A stretch of 64,000 bases of DNA, taken from NCBI GenBank assembly GCA_047602465.1, contig JASGHF010000002.1, forward strand, positions 558,001 to 622,000. The letters are read 5' to 3'. The stretch's first letter is position 1. Each line of letters opens with the position of its first letter. The stretch comes from JADZAI01 sp047602465 (GTDB lineage: Bacteria; Pseudomonadota; Alphaproteobacteria; Micropepsales; Micropepsaceae). Below the pieces are notes generated by a model that saw only the letters and a program-made list of their open reading frames with translations, was not told the DNA's origin and made no database searches. Positions 1-8,498 of this stretch are shown piece after piece. The position numbers and the translations under genes are program-made.

Positions 1-397
1 TGCCCGGCGCCAGCATCACGAAATCCGCATCCCCGGCCAGCATCGCCTCCAGCATGGCGTCGATGAAGGCCGCATCGATCAGCGGCGCATCGGCGTTCAC
101 GCGCACGATGATGTCGGGATCGCAGGCCTCGGCCGCCAGCGCGAAACGCCCCAGCACGTCATCTTCAGGGCCGCGCACGCAGCGAATGCCGTTCGCCGCC
201 GCCCAGTCCGCCAGCGCATCGTCGGCGGTGTTGGTGCTGGTCGCCAGCACGATCGCCGCGATATGCCGCGAGGCCTTCAGCCGGTGGATGACATGCCCGA
301 CCAGCGGCATGCCGGCGAGGTCCATCAGCGACTTGCCCGGAAGCCGCGACGACGACATGCGCGCCTGAACGATGGCCGCGATGCGCACGAGGTTCAT
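1..397 (-). CDS. SpsF-like cytidylyltransferase, 5' part
   Basis: The gene runs off the left edge, leaving the first 132 codons. The N-terminus contains IVQARMSSSRLPGK, the nucleotide-binding loop of the SpsF/acylneuraminate cytidylyltransferase family (GT-A fold), and later RVNADAPLID, the acidic metal-binding stretch. Members activate acidic sugars as CMP conjugates in the cytoplasm. The ATG overlaps the stop of the upstream NeuB-like gene by four bases (ATGA), so the two are translationally coupled, which fits a synthase-activator pair for a nonulosonic-acid-like sugar. The exact substrate cannot be read from the sequence. Family assignment is confident; the CMP-nonulosonate role is inferred from the neighbour. 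Confidence 0.85.
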   Translation of the reverse strand, partial: MNLVRIAAIVQARMSSSRLPGKSLMDLAGMPLVGHVIHRLKASRHIAAIVLATSTNTADDALADWAAANGIRCVRGPEDDVLGRFALAAEACDPDIIVRVNADAPLIDAAFIDAMLEAMLAGDADFVMLAPG

Positions 398-1251
398 GCT
401 GCGTAATCCGCGCGCATATGGCGAAGCGGCCTCAGCCCGTCGGCTGGATCGGCCCGCCAGTCGCGATCCGCCAGCTCCGACGGCGCCGCCGTCTTCAGGC
501 CCGAACCGTCAGCCGCCGCGCCTTCGCGCACCGCCGCGATGACCGGCGCGATCTGCTGCGGCAGCCAGCAATGCCCGGCCGCGTACTCCGCGCCCGTCTC
601 GTCGAGATCGAGATGGAACTCGATGAAGCCCGCGCCCCAGCGGTGGATCGCGCGGTGAATGACGCCCGGACTGACCGTGTGGTCCGACCAGCCGACGGGA
701 CACCCCGTCATCTGCCGGATCACGTCGATGGAGGCGAGGTTCGCCTCGCCCGGCGGCGTCGGATAGGCGGAAACCGTATGCAGCAGGCGAATGCCGCTCG
801 CGCCGGCGCCCTTCAGCACGCTCACGGCGTGGCGGATTTCTTCCATAGTCGCCATGCCGGTCGACAGCACAACGGGCTTGCCCGTCTTCGCGCAGGCGAC
901 CAGCAGATCGTCCCACAGCAGTTCGTAGGACGCGATCTTGAAGAACGCGACATGCGGCTCCAGCACCTCCACCGCGCCCAGATAGAAGGGCGTGCAGGAA
1001 AACTGGATGCCTTTGGTGGCGCAGCGCGCCGCAATGGGCGCGACCAGATATTCCGGCAGCTCCCATTCGGCCCGCGCCCGGTGCCGCTCGCTTTTCTCCA
1101 GGATTTCCGGCGCGAACAGTTCGCCGATCCTGAACAGCTGGAACTTGACCGAATCGCAGCCCGCCGCCGCCGCCGCATCGACGAAGGCGAAGCAGCGTTC
1201 GGGATCGCGGGCGTGGTTGGATGAGACTTCAGCGCAGAAATGAACGGACAT
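394..1251 (-). CDS. NeuB-family nonulosonic acid synthase-like protein, no SAF domain
   Basis: 285 aa. NeuB/SpsE-family TIM barrel: CAEVSSNHARDPERC near the N-terminus, SVKFQLF, FKIASYELLWDDLL, KPVVLSTGMATMEEI, and GWSDHTVSPGV. Relatives condense phosphoenolpyruvate with a six-carbon amino sugar to form sialic, legionaminic or pseudaminic acid. Those enzymes are usually about 340-350 aa and end in an antifreeze-like SAF domain; this protein stops after the barrel, so that domain is absent. The start at 1251 is chosen because the family's conserved N-terminus begins here; the frame stays open upstream but is not family-like. It is coupled to the SpsF-like gene and divergent from the methyltransferase gene at 1362. 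Confidence 0.85.
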   Translation of the reverse strand: MSVHFCAEVSSNHARDPERCFAFVDAAAAAGCDSVKFQLFRIGELFAPEILEKSERHRARAEWELPEYLVAPIAARCATKGIQFSCTPFYLGAVEVLEPHVAFFKIASYELLWDDLLVACAKTGKPVVLSTGMATMEEIRHAVSVLKGAGASGIRLLHTVSAYPTPPGEANLASIDVIRQMTGCPVGWSDHTVSPGVIHRAIHRWGAGFIEFHLDLDETGAEYAAGHCWLPQQIAPVIAAVREGAAADGSGLKTAAPSELADRDWRADPADGLRPLRHMRADYAA

Positions 1252-1304
1252 CGGCTGGCACGCGCCGCTTATGGTCAATGAATCATGAGCATCGGCGCTT
1301 CGCG

Positions 1305-1319
1305 TTAACGAATTCTCAA
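1305..1319. promoter_or_regulatory. CtrA-like site TTAA-N7-TCAA
   Basis: TTAACGAATTCTCAA lies between the divergent NeuB-like and methyltransferase genes. It has the spacing of the CtrA box (TTAA-N7-TTAA) with one mismatch in the second half. Listed because similar sites recur at 4605, 10487 and 17369. Binding is not shown. Confidence 0.35.
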
Positions 1320-1361
1320 GCGCGAAGGGCGCGAATGTCTCTAAATACGTCGGAGAACGGC

Positions 1362-2297
1362 ATGAGCGCCGCCGCGCCCGCACGCGCGCCATCAATCTGC
1401 TGGAATGGCCACGAAGGCGAAGCCGTGGGCCATGCCAACGGCATGGACATCATCGCGTGCGCCGCCTGCGGCTTCCGCCATGCCGTGCCGCTGCCCGACC
1501 CGGTCGAAATGGCGCGCGAATATGCAGAAGCCTACTACGCCGACGCCAAGCCGACCTATCTTGAGGACGCCGGCGCCGACCAGCAATGGGCGAAGCTGTT
1601 CCAGGACGACCGGCTCGATGCCGTCGCCGCCGCGCTCGGCCGCAGCGCCGGTACGCTGATCGAGATCGGCTCCGGCCCCGGCTTTTTCCTCCAGACCGCC
1701 GCCGCACGCGGCTTCACCGCCATCGGCGTGGAACCCTCGCGCCAGGCCGCCGCCTTTGCGCAATCTCGCGGCCTCACCGTCCACAACCGCAGTTTTGCGG
1801 ATGCCGTCGCGCACGGCCTGCCCGCCGCCGACGTGATCGCCGCGACCAATGTGCTTGAGCACATCGCCGATCCCATCGAAACGCTGACCGCCGCCTGCGC
1901 GCTGCTGAAATCCGGCGGCGTCATGTGCCTGACGGTCCCGAACGATTTCAGCCCGCTGCAGATCGCGGCGCAGGACGGCAAGGGCCACGCGCCCTGGTGG
2001 ATCGCCCCGCCGCACCACCTCAACTATTTCGACTTCGACAGCCTGGAGGCTCTGCTGATCCGCCTGGGTCTCAAGCCCGTCGAGCGCCTCACCTCGTTCC
2101 CGATGGAGGCCTTCCTGCTGATGGGCGACGACTATGTCGCCGATCCGGCCACGGGAAAGGCCTGCCACCGCCGCCGCATGAATTTCGACCTCGCCTTCGA
2201 AGCCGCCGGTATCGGCGCGGTCCGCCGCAAGCTTTACGGCGCGCTCGCCGCCGCCGGCATCGGACGCGAAGCCACCGTGATCGCCATCAAGCCATGA
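1362..2297 (+). CDS. class I SAM-dependent methyltransferase
   Basis: 311 aa. The N-terminus contains IIACAACGF, a short cysteine motif often seen before this type of methyltransferase. The Rossmann fold follows: LIEIGSGPGFFLQTAA is motif I (SAM binding), GVEPS the acidic end of strand 2, and AATNVLEHIADP the motif IV region. The start at 1362 is preferred over an in-frame ATG at 1335 because GGAGA lies about seven bases upstream. Its TGA overlaps the ATG of the next gene (ATGA). Context suggests methylation of a sugar or sugar intermediate for surface glycans; the substrate is unknown. Confidence 0.85.
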   Translation: MSAAAPARAPSICWNGHEGEAVGHANGMDIIACAACGFRHAVPLPDPVEMAREYAEAYYADAKPTYLEDAGADQQWAKLFQDDRLDAVAAALGRSAGTLIEIGSGPGFFLQTAAARGFTAIGVEPSRQAAAFAQSRGLTVHNRSFADAVAHGLPAADVIAATNVLEHIADPIETLTAACALLKSGGVMCLTVPNDFSPLQIAAQDGKGHAPWWIAPPHHLNYFDFDSLEALLIRLGLKPVERLTSFPMEAFLLMGDDYVADPATGKACHRRRMNFDLAFEAAGIGAVRRKLYGALAAAGIGREATVIAIKP

Positions 2298-3418
2298 CCG
2301 CCCTTCCCCGCCGCACGCCGCTCGACCTTTCGCATCTGGGCGCACCGCGCGATGTCAACGCGCTCGCCATGTTCCGCCGCGCCATCCTGTTCGGCGCCGG
2401 CGCCAGCGCGTTTGAGACGCAGAAAGTTCTGGACCGCTTCGGCATCGAGATCGTCGCCTATGCCGACAACAGCGCCGCCAAGCAGGGCACGACATTTCGC
2501 GGATGTCCCGTCATCGCGCCGACCGAAATCGAATCCCGGCTGCATGGCGACACCGCTATCGTCATCGCCTCCGTCTATCAGCGCGAAATCGCCGAACAGC
2601 TGAACCTGCTCGTTATTCCCGCCGCGCTGGTCTTCCCCTTCGTCTCGCCGATGTTCGCCGGACATTTCGGCCGCGCCGCGTTCACCGAAGCCGACGCCGC
2701 CTTCGACGCGCTCGCCGCGCGCCTCGCGGATGATGAAAGCCGCGCCTATCTCAGCGCGCTCATCGCCCATCGCTGGACGATGAATCCGCTTCATCTGCAG
2801 CGGAACCCCAGGCTCGCCGGCTTCTACGATTATCGCGACCCGGCGCTCGGCCCGAAGCCCGGCGATCACATCGTCGATGTCGGCGCCTATGACGGCGACA
2901 GCGCCATCGCCTATCTGAAGCGTCTCAACGGGCGGGGCCGCGTGTCGGGCCTTGAACCGCTGCCGCAAAATCTCGCCGCGCTTCAGCGCACGATCGACAC
3001 GCATGAATTCGGCCATCTCATCACGCCCGTCCCCTTCGGCGCGGGCAGCGAGCCAGCCACGGCCGAACTCGACAGCGAGGACGATGCCCCCGACGCCCGC
3101 GCCACCCTGCGCGGCAAGCCGGGCGCACGCGCCGCGATCCGCATCGAAACCATCGACCGCCTGTTCGCGAACGACGCCGTCGACTTCATCAAGATCGATA
3201 TCGAGGGCCACGACCCCGCCGCGCTGGAAGGCGCGCGCGCAGTCCTCAACCGCGACAGGCCCGGCCTCGCCATCGCCGCCTATCACGCGCCCGAACATCT
3301 CTGGCGCATCCCGGCGCTGATCGACGCGCTCTGCCCCGGCTATCGCATCTTCCTCGGCCACCACCCGGCCGCCGCCTATGAATGCGAGCTGTTCTGCGTC
3401 CACGAAAGCCGCATCTAG
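2294..3418 (+). CDS. FkbM-family methyltransferase with N-terminal Rossmann-like domain
   Basis: 374 aa. The N-terminal third reads AILFGAGASAFETQKVL and later GCPVIAP, like the nucleotide-binding domain found in PglD-type sugar enzymes. The C-terminal half is FkbM: DHIVDVGAYDGDSAIAYL (SAM motif I), RIETIDRL and VDFIKIDIEGHDPAALEGA. FkbM enzymes are O-methyltransferases frequently found in flagellar and LPS glycan loci. It is coupled to the preceding methyltransferase by ATGA, and its TAG shares its last base with the GTG start of the next gene. Substrate unknown; a glycan O-methylation role is inferred. Confidence 0.85.
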   Translation: MTALPRRTPLDLSHLGAPRDVNALAMFRRAILFGAGASAFETQKVLDRFGIEIVAYADNSAAKQGTTFRGCPVIAPTEIESRLHGDTAIVIASVYQREIAEQLNLLVIPAALVFPFVSPMFAGHFGRAAFTEADAAFDALAARLADDESRAYLSALIAHRWTMNPLHLQRNPRLAGFYDYRDPALGPKPGDHIVDVGAYDGDSAIAYLKRLNGRGRVSGLEPLPQNLAALQRTIDTHEFGHLITPVPFGAGSEPATAELDSEDDAPDARATLRGKPGARAAIRIETIDRLFANDAVDFIKIDIEGHDPAALEGARAVLNRDRPGLAIAAYHAPEHLWRIPALIDALCPGYRIFLGHHPAAAYECELFCVHESRI

Positions 3419-4608
3419 TGTATGACCGGCTCTACAACACGAAAGCGCGCCACGGCTTTCACTGGCCGGGCCGCATCGTCGCGGGCGAAGGCGTTCTGGA
3501 AAACTGGCTGAAAGGCGAGCGCCCGCGCGGCCTTGCCATCGTCGCCGATGCCGCCTTCGCCGATCATCCGCTTGTCCTCGCCGCCGACGCCCCGCTCGCG
3601 CTCGTCTGCCGCGAGCCGCGCCTCGCCGACGCCGAAGCGATCCTCCGGCGCATCGCGCCCGCAAACCCTGAAACGATCCTCGCCATCGGCGGCGGCGCAG
3701 CGCTCGACATCGCCAAGGCCGTCACCGCCTATCTGCGCCATGGCGCCTTCGCCGTGCGTGACGTGCCGCGCGACGGCGGCGCGCCCAGCCTCGTCGCCGC
3801 GCCGACCACGGCAGGCTCCGGCTCCGAGACCAGCCGCTTCTTCATCCTCTCGGACCCCGCCACCAACACCAAGATTTCGACGCGCTCGTGGAGCCTCGTC
3901 CCCGATCTGACGCTGCTCGATCCCGGCCTGCTCGCCGGCGCCCCACCGCGCCTGCTGCTGCTCGGCGCCTTCGATGCCGCGATCCATCTGTGGGAGACCT
4001 TCATCGCGCGCGGCGAGCGGTCCAGCCTCACCGCCGCGCTGACGCTCGCGCATCTGCCGTGCATCCTTGGCCTTCTGCCGAAGATCGCAGCTTCCGAACC
4101 GCTGGCAGCCGCTGAACGCCTCGCATTGATGGAAGCCTCCGCGATGGCGGGCGTCGCCATCTCGAACGTGCGGACGGGCCTCATCCACACGCTGGGCGAG
4201 TCCCTCTCGGCGCAGGTGAGCCTGCCCCATCCCGCAACCCTCCGCGTCTTCCTCGCGCCTGTCATGGCGCTCTATGAAGGCGCGATGGAGGACCATGCCG
4301 ACCCGCTCTGGCGCATGGCCGACGCCATCGCCCCGTCCTGGACGCCCTGGTCGGGCGAGCGTTTCGCCGCCGCCTGGCTCGATGCCTTCGCGGCGCTGGG
4401 CGTCGATGCCGAGATCGCCGCCGCCTTCGCAGCAAGCCCGCCTTCGCTCGATGCGCTGCTCGCCGCCGCCGCCCGCGACACCACCATCGCCAAGGAAAAC
4501 CCCACCCCGCTGAACGACGAGCTGCTTCGCCTCGTCGCCGCAGCCGGGCTTTCGGTGTTCCAGCCGCCGCTTTCTGCGCCGCTCCCGGCCGCCGTTAACG
4601 CCTATTAA
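3418..4608 (+). CDS. iron-containing alcohol dehydrogenase
   Basis: 396 aa from a GTG start at 3418 that overlaps the FkbM stop by one base (TAGTG). The first domain is NAD(P)-binding, with ETILAIGGGAALDIAK and APTTAGSGSE, both diagnostic of group III (Fe) dehydrogenases. Metal-ligand regions AFDAAIHLWE and GLIHTLGE carry the expected Asp and His residues. Such enzymes reduce aldehydes or ketones. Sitting between methyltransferases and a transketolase pair, it probably acts on a sugar intermediate rather than on ethanol. An alternative start at 3382 would overlap the FkbM gene by 37 bases and is less likely. Confidence 0.85.
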   Translation: MYDRLYNTKARHGFHWPGRIVAGEGVLENWLKGERPRGLAIVADAAFADHPLVLAADAPLALVCREPRLADAEAILRRIAPANPETILAIGGGAALDIAKAVTAYLRHGAFAVRDVPRDGGAPSLVAAPTTAGSGSETSRFFILSDPATNTKISTRSWSLVPDLTLLDPGLLAGAPPRLLLLGAFDAAIHLWETFIARGERSSLTAALTLAHLPCILGLLPKIAASEPLAAAERLALMEASAMAGVAISNVRTGLIHTLGESLSAQVSLPHPATLRVFLAPVMALYEGAMEDHADPLWRMADAIAPSWTPWSGERFAAAWLDAFAALGVDAEIAAAFAASPPSLDALLAAAARDTTIAKENPTPLNDELLRLVAAAGLSVFQPPLSAPLPAAVNAY

Positions 4609-4620
4609 CGGCGCGGTAAC
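4591..4620. promoter_or_regulatory. TTAA-rich inverted repeat with CtrA-like spacing
   Basis: GCCGTTAA (4591-4598) and TTAACGGC (4605-4612) form a perfect 8-base inverted repeat across the stop codon of the dehydrogenase gene. TTAA-N7-GTAAC (4605-4620) matches CtrA-box spacing. It lies in the 56-base gap before the transketolase genes, the only real gap in this series, so it may mark a promoter or a weak terminator. Confidence 0.35.
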
Positions 4621-4664
4621 CGCGATTAACGAGACTGCCGCCCACTGAATCGCATGGGCGACAC

Positions 4665-5552
4665 ATGTCTCTTGCCGCTTCCCTGACCCACGCTCCCGAC
4701 GGCGCCGATCCGGCCGCCTTCGCCACAGCCATTGCCCGGCGCACGCGCCAGCTTGCCATAGCCGGCATCTACCGCGCCGGCTCGGGCCATCCCGGCGGCG
4801 CGATGTCGTGCGCCGACATTCTCGCCGCGCTCTATGCCTGCGAGCTGAACATTCCCGGCGGCGCCGCCGAAGACCCCACGCGCGACCGCTTCGTCCTCTC
4901 CAAGGGCCACGCCGCCCCGGCGCTCTACGCCGTGTGGGCGGCGATGGGCTACGCGCCCGACAGCCTGCCGCTGACGCTCCGCAGGATCGGCACGACCGCG
5001 CAGGGTCACCCGCACGTCCTCGATCAACCCTTGTCGGAAACCTCGACCGGTTCGCTCGGCCAGGGCTTCTCCGTCGCCCTCGGCATCGCGATGGGCCTGC
5101 GCCTTCAGGGCAATCCGGCCCGCACCTACACGCTGCTGGGCGATGGCGAATGCCAGGAAGGCGAAGTGTGGGAAGCCGCGATGAGCGCCGCGCACCACAG
5201 CGTTTCGAATCTCTGCGCGCTCATCGACTACAACAAGCTTCAGTCCGACGACCGCAACGCCAACATCATGGGGCTGGAGCCGTTCGCCGCGAAATGGCGC
5301 GCCTTCGGCTGGCTCGCCATCGAGATCGACGGCCACGACATCCCGGCCTTGCTCGCGGCGCTCGCGGAAGCCGCTGCACACACCAGCGGCCCGACGGTCA
5401 TCATCTGCCATACCATCAAGGGCAAGGGCGTCTCTTTCATGGAGGACCAGCCGCTCTGGCACGGCAGCGTGAAGATGAAGCCGGACGAAACGCGCGATGC
5501 GCTCACCCAGCTCGGCGCCTCCGAAACCGACATCGCCGCATGGATGGCCTGA
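4665..5552 (+). CDS. transketolase-like enzyme, N-terminal (TPP-binding) subunit
   Basis: 295 aa, covering only the N-terminal transketolase domain. Visible motifs: SGHPGGAMSCADIL and LSKGHAAPALYAV near the N-terminus, GSLGQGFSVALG, and the thiamine-diphosphate motif GDGECQEG around residue 159. Partner of the next gene, one base downstream. Split transketolase-like enzymes in sugar loci transfer two-carbon ketol units and differ from the single-chain housekeeping enzyme. Here the pair may build or extend a rare sugar; that role is inferred from context. Confidence 0.9.
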   Translation: MSLAASLTHAPDGADPAAFATAIARRTRQLAIAGIYRAGSGHPGGAMSCADILAALYACELNIPGGAAEDPTRDRFVLSKGHAAPALYAVWAAMGYAPDSLPLTLRRIGTTAQGHPHVLDQPLSETSTGSLGQGFSVALGIAMGLRLQGNPARTYTLLGDGECQEGEVWEAAMSAAHHSVSNLCALIDYNKLQSDDRNANIMGLEPFAAKWRAFGWLAIEIDGHDIPALLAALAEAAAHTSGPTVIICHTIKGKGVSFMEDQPLWHGSVKMKPDETRDALTQLGASETDIAAWMA

Positions 5553-5553
5553 T

Positions 5554-6519
5554 ATGAGCGCCCCGTCCCTCATCGCCTCCTCCGGCGACTCCCTGCGCGA
5601 AGCCTTCGGTAAGGCGCTGGCCGCCGCCGCCGAAACCCGCAAACAGGTCGTGGCGCTGGATGCCGACATTGCCGGCGGCACCGGCCTGCATCATTTCCGC
5701 AAGCGCCACCCGGATCGCTTCTTCCAGTTCGGCATCGCCGAACAGAACATGATGGCCGTCGCCGGCGGCATGGCCGCGACCGGCCTCGTCCCCGTCGTCA
5801 CCACCTTCGCCGTCTTCTGCCTGCGCGCCATCGAACAGGCGCGGCTGTCGATCGCTTACGCGAAGCGCAACGTGAAGATCGTCGCTTCGCATCCCGGCCT
5901 CGATGTCGGCCCCGATGGAGGCTCGGCGCAGGCGCTGGAAGATCTCGCCGCCTTCCGCGCCATTCCCGGCATGACGGTCATCTCGCCCGCCGACAGCTTT
6001 GAGATGGCGCTCGCGACCGACGCCGTTCTGGATTTCAACGGCCCCGTCTACATGCGTACCGGCCGCAGCCCTTCGGCATCCGTCTATGGCGACGGCCATG
6101 TCTTCGCCATCGGCAAGGGCCATATCCTGCGCGACGGCGGCGACGTGACGCTGGTCGCCTGCGGCGTCGAAGTCACGCGCGCCCGCGAAGCCGCTGATCT
6201 GCTGAAGCGCGACGGCATCGACGCCCGCGTCGTCAATATGGCGACCATCAAACCCATCGACGCAGACCTTGTCGCACGATGCGCGCGGGAGACCGGCGCC
6301 ATTGTCACCTGCGAGGATCACAACATCCATGGCGGCCTCGGCGGCGCGGTGGCGGAGGCGCTGGCCGCCACCCATCCCTGCCCGGTCGAGTTCGTCGGCG
6401 TGCGCGACGTCTTCGGCGAATCCGGCGAGCCGGACGAACTGGCCGAAAAATACGGCCTGACCGCCCCGCACATCGCCGCCGCCGCGCATCGCGCCATCCA
6501 GCGGAAACGCCATGGCTGA
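5554..6519 (+). CDS. transketolase-like enzyme, C-terminal subunit
   Basis: 321 aa, the pyrimidine-binding and C-terminal domains of a split transketolase (also 1-deoxyxylulose-5-phosphate synthase-like). Motifs: VVALDADIAGGTGLHHF, FQFGIAEQNMMAVAGGMA (contains the conserved Glu that activates thiamine), FAVFCLRAIEQARLSIAY, SHPGLDVGPDGGSAQALED, and EDHNIHGGLGGAVAEAL near the end. It starts one base after the N-terminal subunit and overlaps the SDR gene by eight bases, so the unit is expected to be co-translated in equal amounts. Confidence 0.9.
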   Translation: MSAPSLIASSGDSLREAFGKALAAAAETRKQVVALDADIAGGTGLHHFRKRHPDRFFQFGIAEQNMMAVAGGMAATGLVPVVTTFAVFCLRAIEQARLSIAYAKRNVKIVASHPGLDVGPDGGSAQALEDLAAFRAIPGMTVISPADSFEMALATDAVLDFNGPVYMRTGRSPSASVYGDGHVFAIGKGHILRDGGDVTLVACGVEVTRAREAADLLKRDGIDARVVNMATIKPIDADLVARCARETGAIVTCEDHNIHGGLGGAVAEALAATHPCPVEFVGVRDVFGESGEPDELAEKYGLTAPHIAAAAHRAIQRKRHG

Positions 6520-7267
6520 CATCGATCTTTCGGGCCGCGCAGCATTGGTGACCGGCGGTGGCCGGGGCATCGGCCGCGCCATCGCGCTGCGGCTGGCGAA
6601 GGCCGGCGCATCGGTCTGCATCGCCTATCATTCCAATGCCGAGGAAGCCGCCATCGTCGCGCGCCTTGTCACCGAAGGCGGCGGTCAGGCCATCACCGCG
6701 CAGATGGAAGTCACCAAACGCGACGAGATCAGCGCCGCGATGGATGCCACCGAGCGCGCTTTCGGCCCGCTGCGGGTGCTCATCAACAATGCCGGCGTCA
6801 ACAGGCCGACCGATTTCGACAAGGTGACGGACGCCGACTGGGATCAGATCCTGTCGACCAATCTCAAAGGCCCCTTCATCTGCAGCCAGCTGGCCCTGCC
6901 GCGTCTCGCGGCGGCAGGCGGCGGCTCCATCGTCCATATCGGCTCGGTCAGCGGCCAGTATGGCGGCCCGCGCACCGCGCATTATGCCGCCTCGAAAGCC
7001 GGGCTGATCTCATTGGCTCAGGTCATCGCCCGCTTTGGCGCAACGCAGGGCGTCCGCTCCAATGTCGTCGCCGCGGGCCTCATCCAGTCGGAAATGGCGG
7101 CGGCCGGCATGGCCTCGCCCGCCGTTCAGGCCGCAGCTGAAACCATCGTCATGAAGCGCCTCGGTACCACCGCTGAGGTCGCCGACGCCGTCGCCTTCCT
7201 CGCCAGCGATGCCAGCGCCTACATCACGGCGCAAACGCTCAACGTGAACGGGGGTCTGTATTTCTAG
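6512..7267 (+). CDS. short-chain dehydrogenase/reductase (SDR)
   Basis: 251 aa, the classical SDR length. NAD(P)-binding GGGRGIGRA near the N-terminus, INNAGV, a catalytic Ser in IGSVSG, the YAASK active-site Tyr/Lys, and a C-terminal TLNVNGGLYF like FabG-type reductases. It overlaps the transketolase C subunit by eight bases and is followed one base later by the ATP-grasp gene. A keto-sugar or keto-acid reductase in the surface-sugar pathway is the likely role; fatty acid synthesis is unlikely given the neighbours. Confidence 0.85.
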   Translation: MADIDLSGRAALVTGGGRGIGRAIALRLAKAGASVCIAYHSNAEEAAIVARLVTEGGGQAITAQMEVTKRDEISAAMDATERAFGPLRVLINNAGVNRPTDFDKVTDADWDQILSTNLKGPFICSQLALPRLAAAGGGSIVHIGSVSGQYGGPRTAHYAASKAGLISLAQVIARFGATQGVRSNVVAAGLIQSEMAAAGMASPAVQAAAETIVMKRLGTTAEVADAVAFLASDASAYITAQTLNVNGGLYF

Positions 7268-7268
7268 G

Positions 7269-8498
7269 ATGGCGAAGGGCCTGCTCATCATCTGCGGCGG
7301 CATCGAAGCGACGCACGGCATCGCCCGCGCGCGCGAGATGGGCCTGCATGTCGTGGTGAGCGATGCCGACGCCAACGCGCCGGGCCTGAAACTGGCCGAC
7401 GGCCAGATCATCGCCTCCACCTACGATCCCGATGGCACCGCCGATGCGGCGGAGCATTACAGCCGCGCGATCCATCCCATTCACGGCGTCATCTGCATGG
7501 GCGCCGATGTGCCTCACACCGTCGCCGCCGTCGCCGCGAAGCTAGGCCTCAAGGGCGTCTCGCCCGAAACCGCGCATCTCGCCATGGACAAGCTGGCGAT
7601 GAAGCAGCGCCTCGCGGCCCACGACATTCCGATCCCGTGGTTCGCACCCCTGCGCGACGCCGCCGACCTGCAGCTCGCTTTGCTGGAACGTGGCCGCGAC
7701 CTCGTCGTCAAACCTGTCGACAGCCGCGGCGGACGCGGCGTCCAGCGCATGAATGCCGGACGCGATGCCGCCGAAGCCTTCGAGGCCGCGAAATCCCAAT
7801 CCCCCACCGGCCGCGTGATGGCCGAGGCCTATCTGACGGGTCCGCAGATCTCGACCGAGTCCATCCTGCTGAACGGAACCGGCTACACGCCCGGCTTCAG
7901 CGACCGGAACTACGAATATCTCGACCGCTTCGCGCCCTGGTTCGTCGAAAACGGCGGCGATCTGCCCGCGCAGGTTTCTCCAGCCATCCGCGCCGATGTC
8001 GAAGCCACCGTCACCGCCGCCGCCCGCGCGCTCGGCATCGACAACCACAACTACAAGGGCGACATGGTCGTCCATCAGGGCAAGGCGCATGTCATCGAGA
8101 TCGCCGCGCGCCTGTCGGGCGGCTATTTCTGCACGCGCGAAATCCCCTTGAGCACCGGTGTCGATTTCGTCGGCGCGACGATCAGGCTCGCTCTCGATGA
8201 ACCCGTCACGCCTGCCGACCTGACGCCCGCCTACGAGCGCCCCATCGTCCAGCGTTACGTCTTCCCACCCACCGGCCGCATCGCCGCCTTGCACGGCCTC
8301 GACGATGCCCGCGCGCTTCCGGGCATCCTCGAAGTCCTGCCCAGCAAAGGCCCCGGCGACATCATCCCGCCCGCCACCTCCAGCGCCGCCCGCGCCGTGA
8401 TGCTGCTCGCGACAGGCGACACCGTCGCTGACGCCCGCGCCAATGCCGAGCGCGCCATTGCCGCGATCCGCATCGAGATGATGAGGGAAGCGGCATGA
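7269..8498 (+). CDS. ATP-grasp carboxylate-amine ligase-like protein
   Basis: 409 aa. An N-terminal Rossmann-like pre-ATP-grasp domain (LLIICGGIEATHGIARA) is followed by an ATP-grasp core with HLAMDKLAMKQRL, LVVKPVDSRGGRGV (the phosphate-binding loop) and HVIEIAARLSGGYF (metal-binding Glu and Asn region), as in CarB/PurK-type ligases. These enzymes activate a carboxylate with ATP and join it to an amine or thiol. In this operon it might amidate a sugar acid or attach an amino acid to an amino sugar; that is inference. It begins one base after the SDR stop and overlaps the GH57 gene by four bases. Confidence 0.8.
   Translation: MAKGLLIICGGIEATHGIARAREMGLHVVVSDADANAPGLKLADGQIIASTYDPDGTADAAEHYSRAIHPIHGVICMGADVPHTVAAVAAKLGLKGVSPETAHLAMDKLAMKQRLAAHDIPIPWFAPLRDAADLQLALLERGRDLVVKPVDSRGGRGVQRMNAGRDAAEAFEAAKSQSPTGRVMAEAYLTGPQISTESILLNGTGYTPGFSDRNYEYLDRFAPWFVENGGDLPAQVSPAIRADVEATVTAAARALGIDNHNYKGDMVVHQGKAHVIEIAARLSGGYFCTREIPLSTGVDFVGATIRLALDEPVTPADLTPAYERPIVQRYVFPPTGRIAALHGLDDARALPGILEVLPSKGPGDIIPPATSSAARAVMLLATGDTVADARANAERAIAAIRIEMMREAA

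Noticed and set aside
2234..3664. Open frame of 476 codons on the minus strand
   Set aside because: Antisense to the FkbM and dehydrogenase genes, whose motifs are clear; composition is Arg/Gly/Ala-rich without structure.
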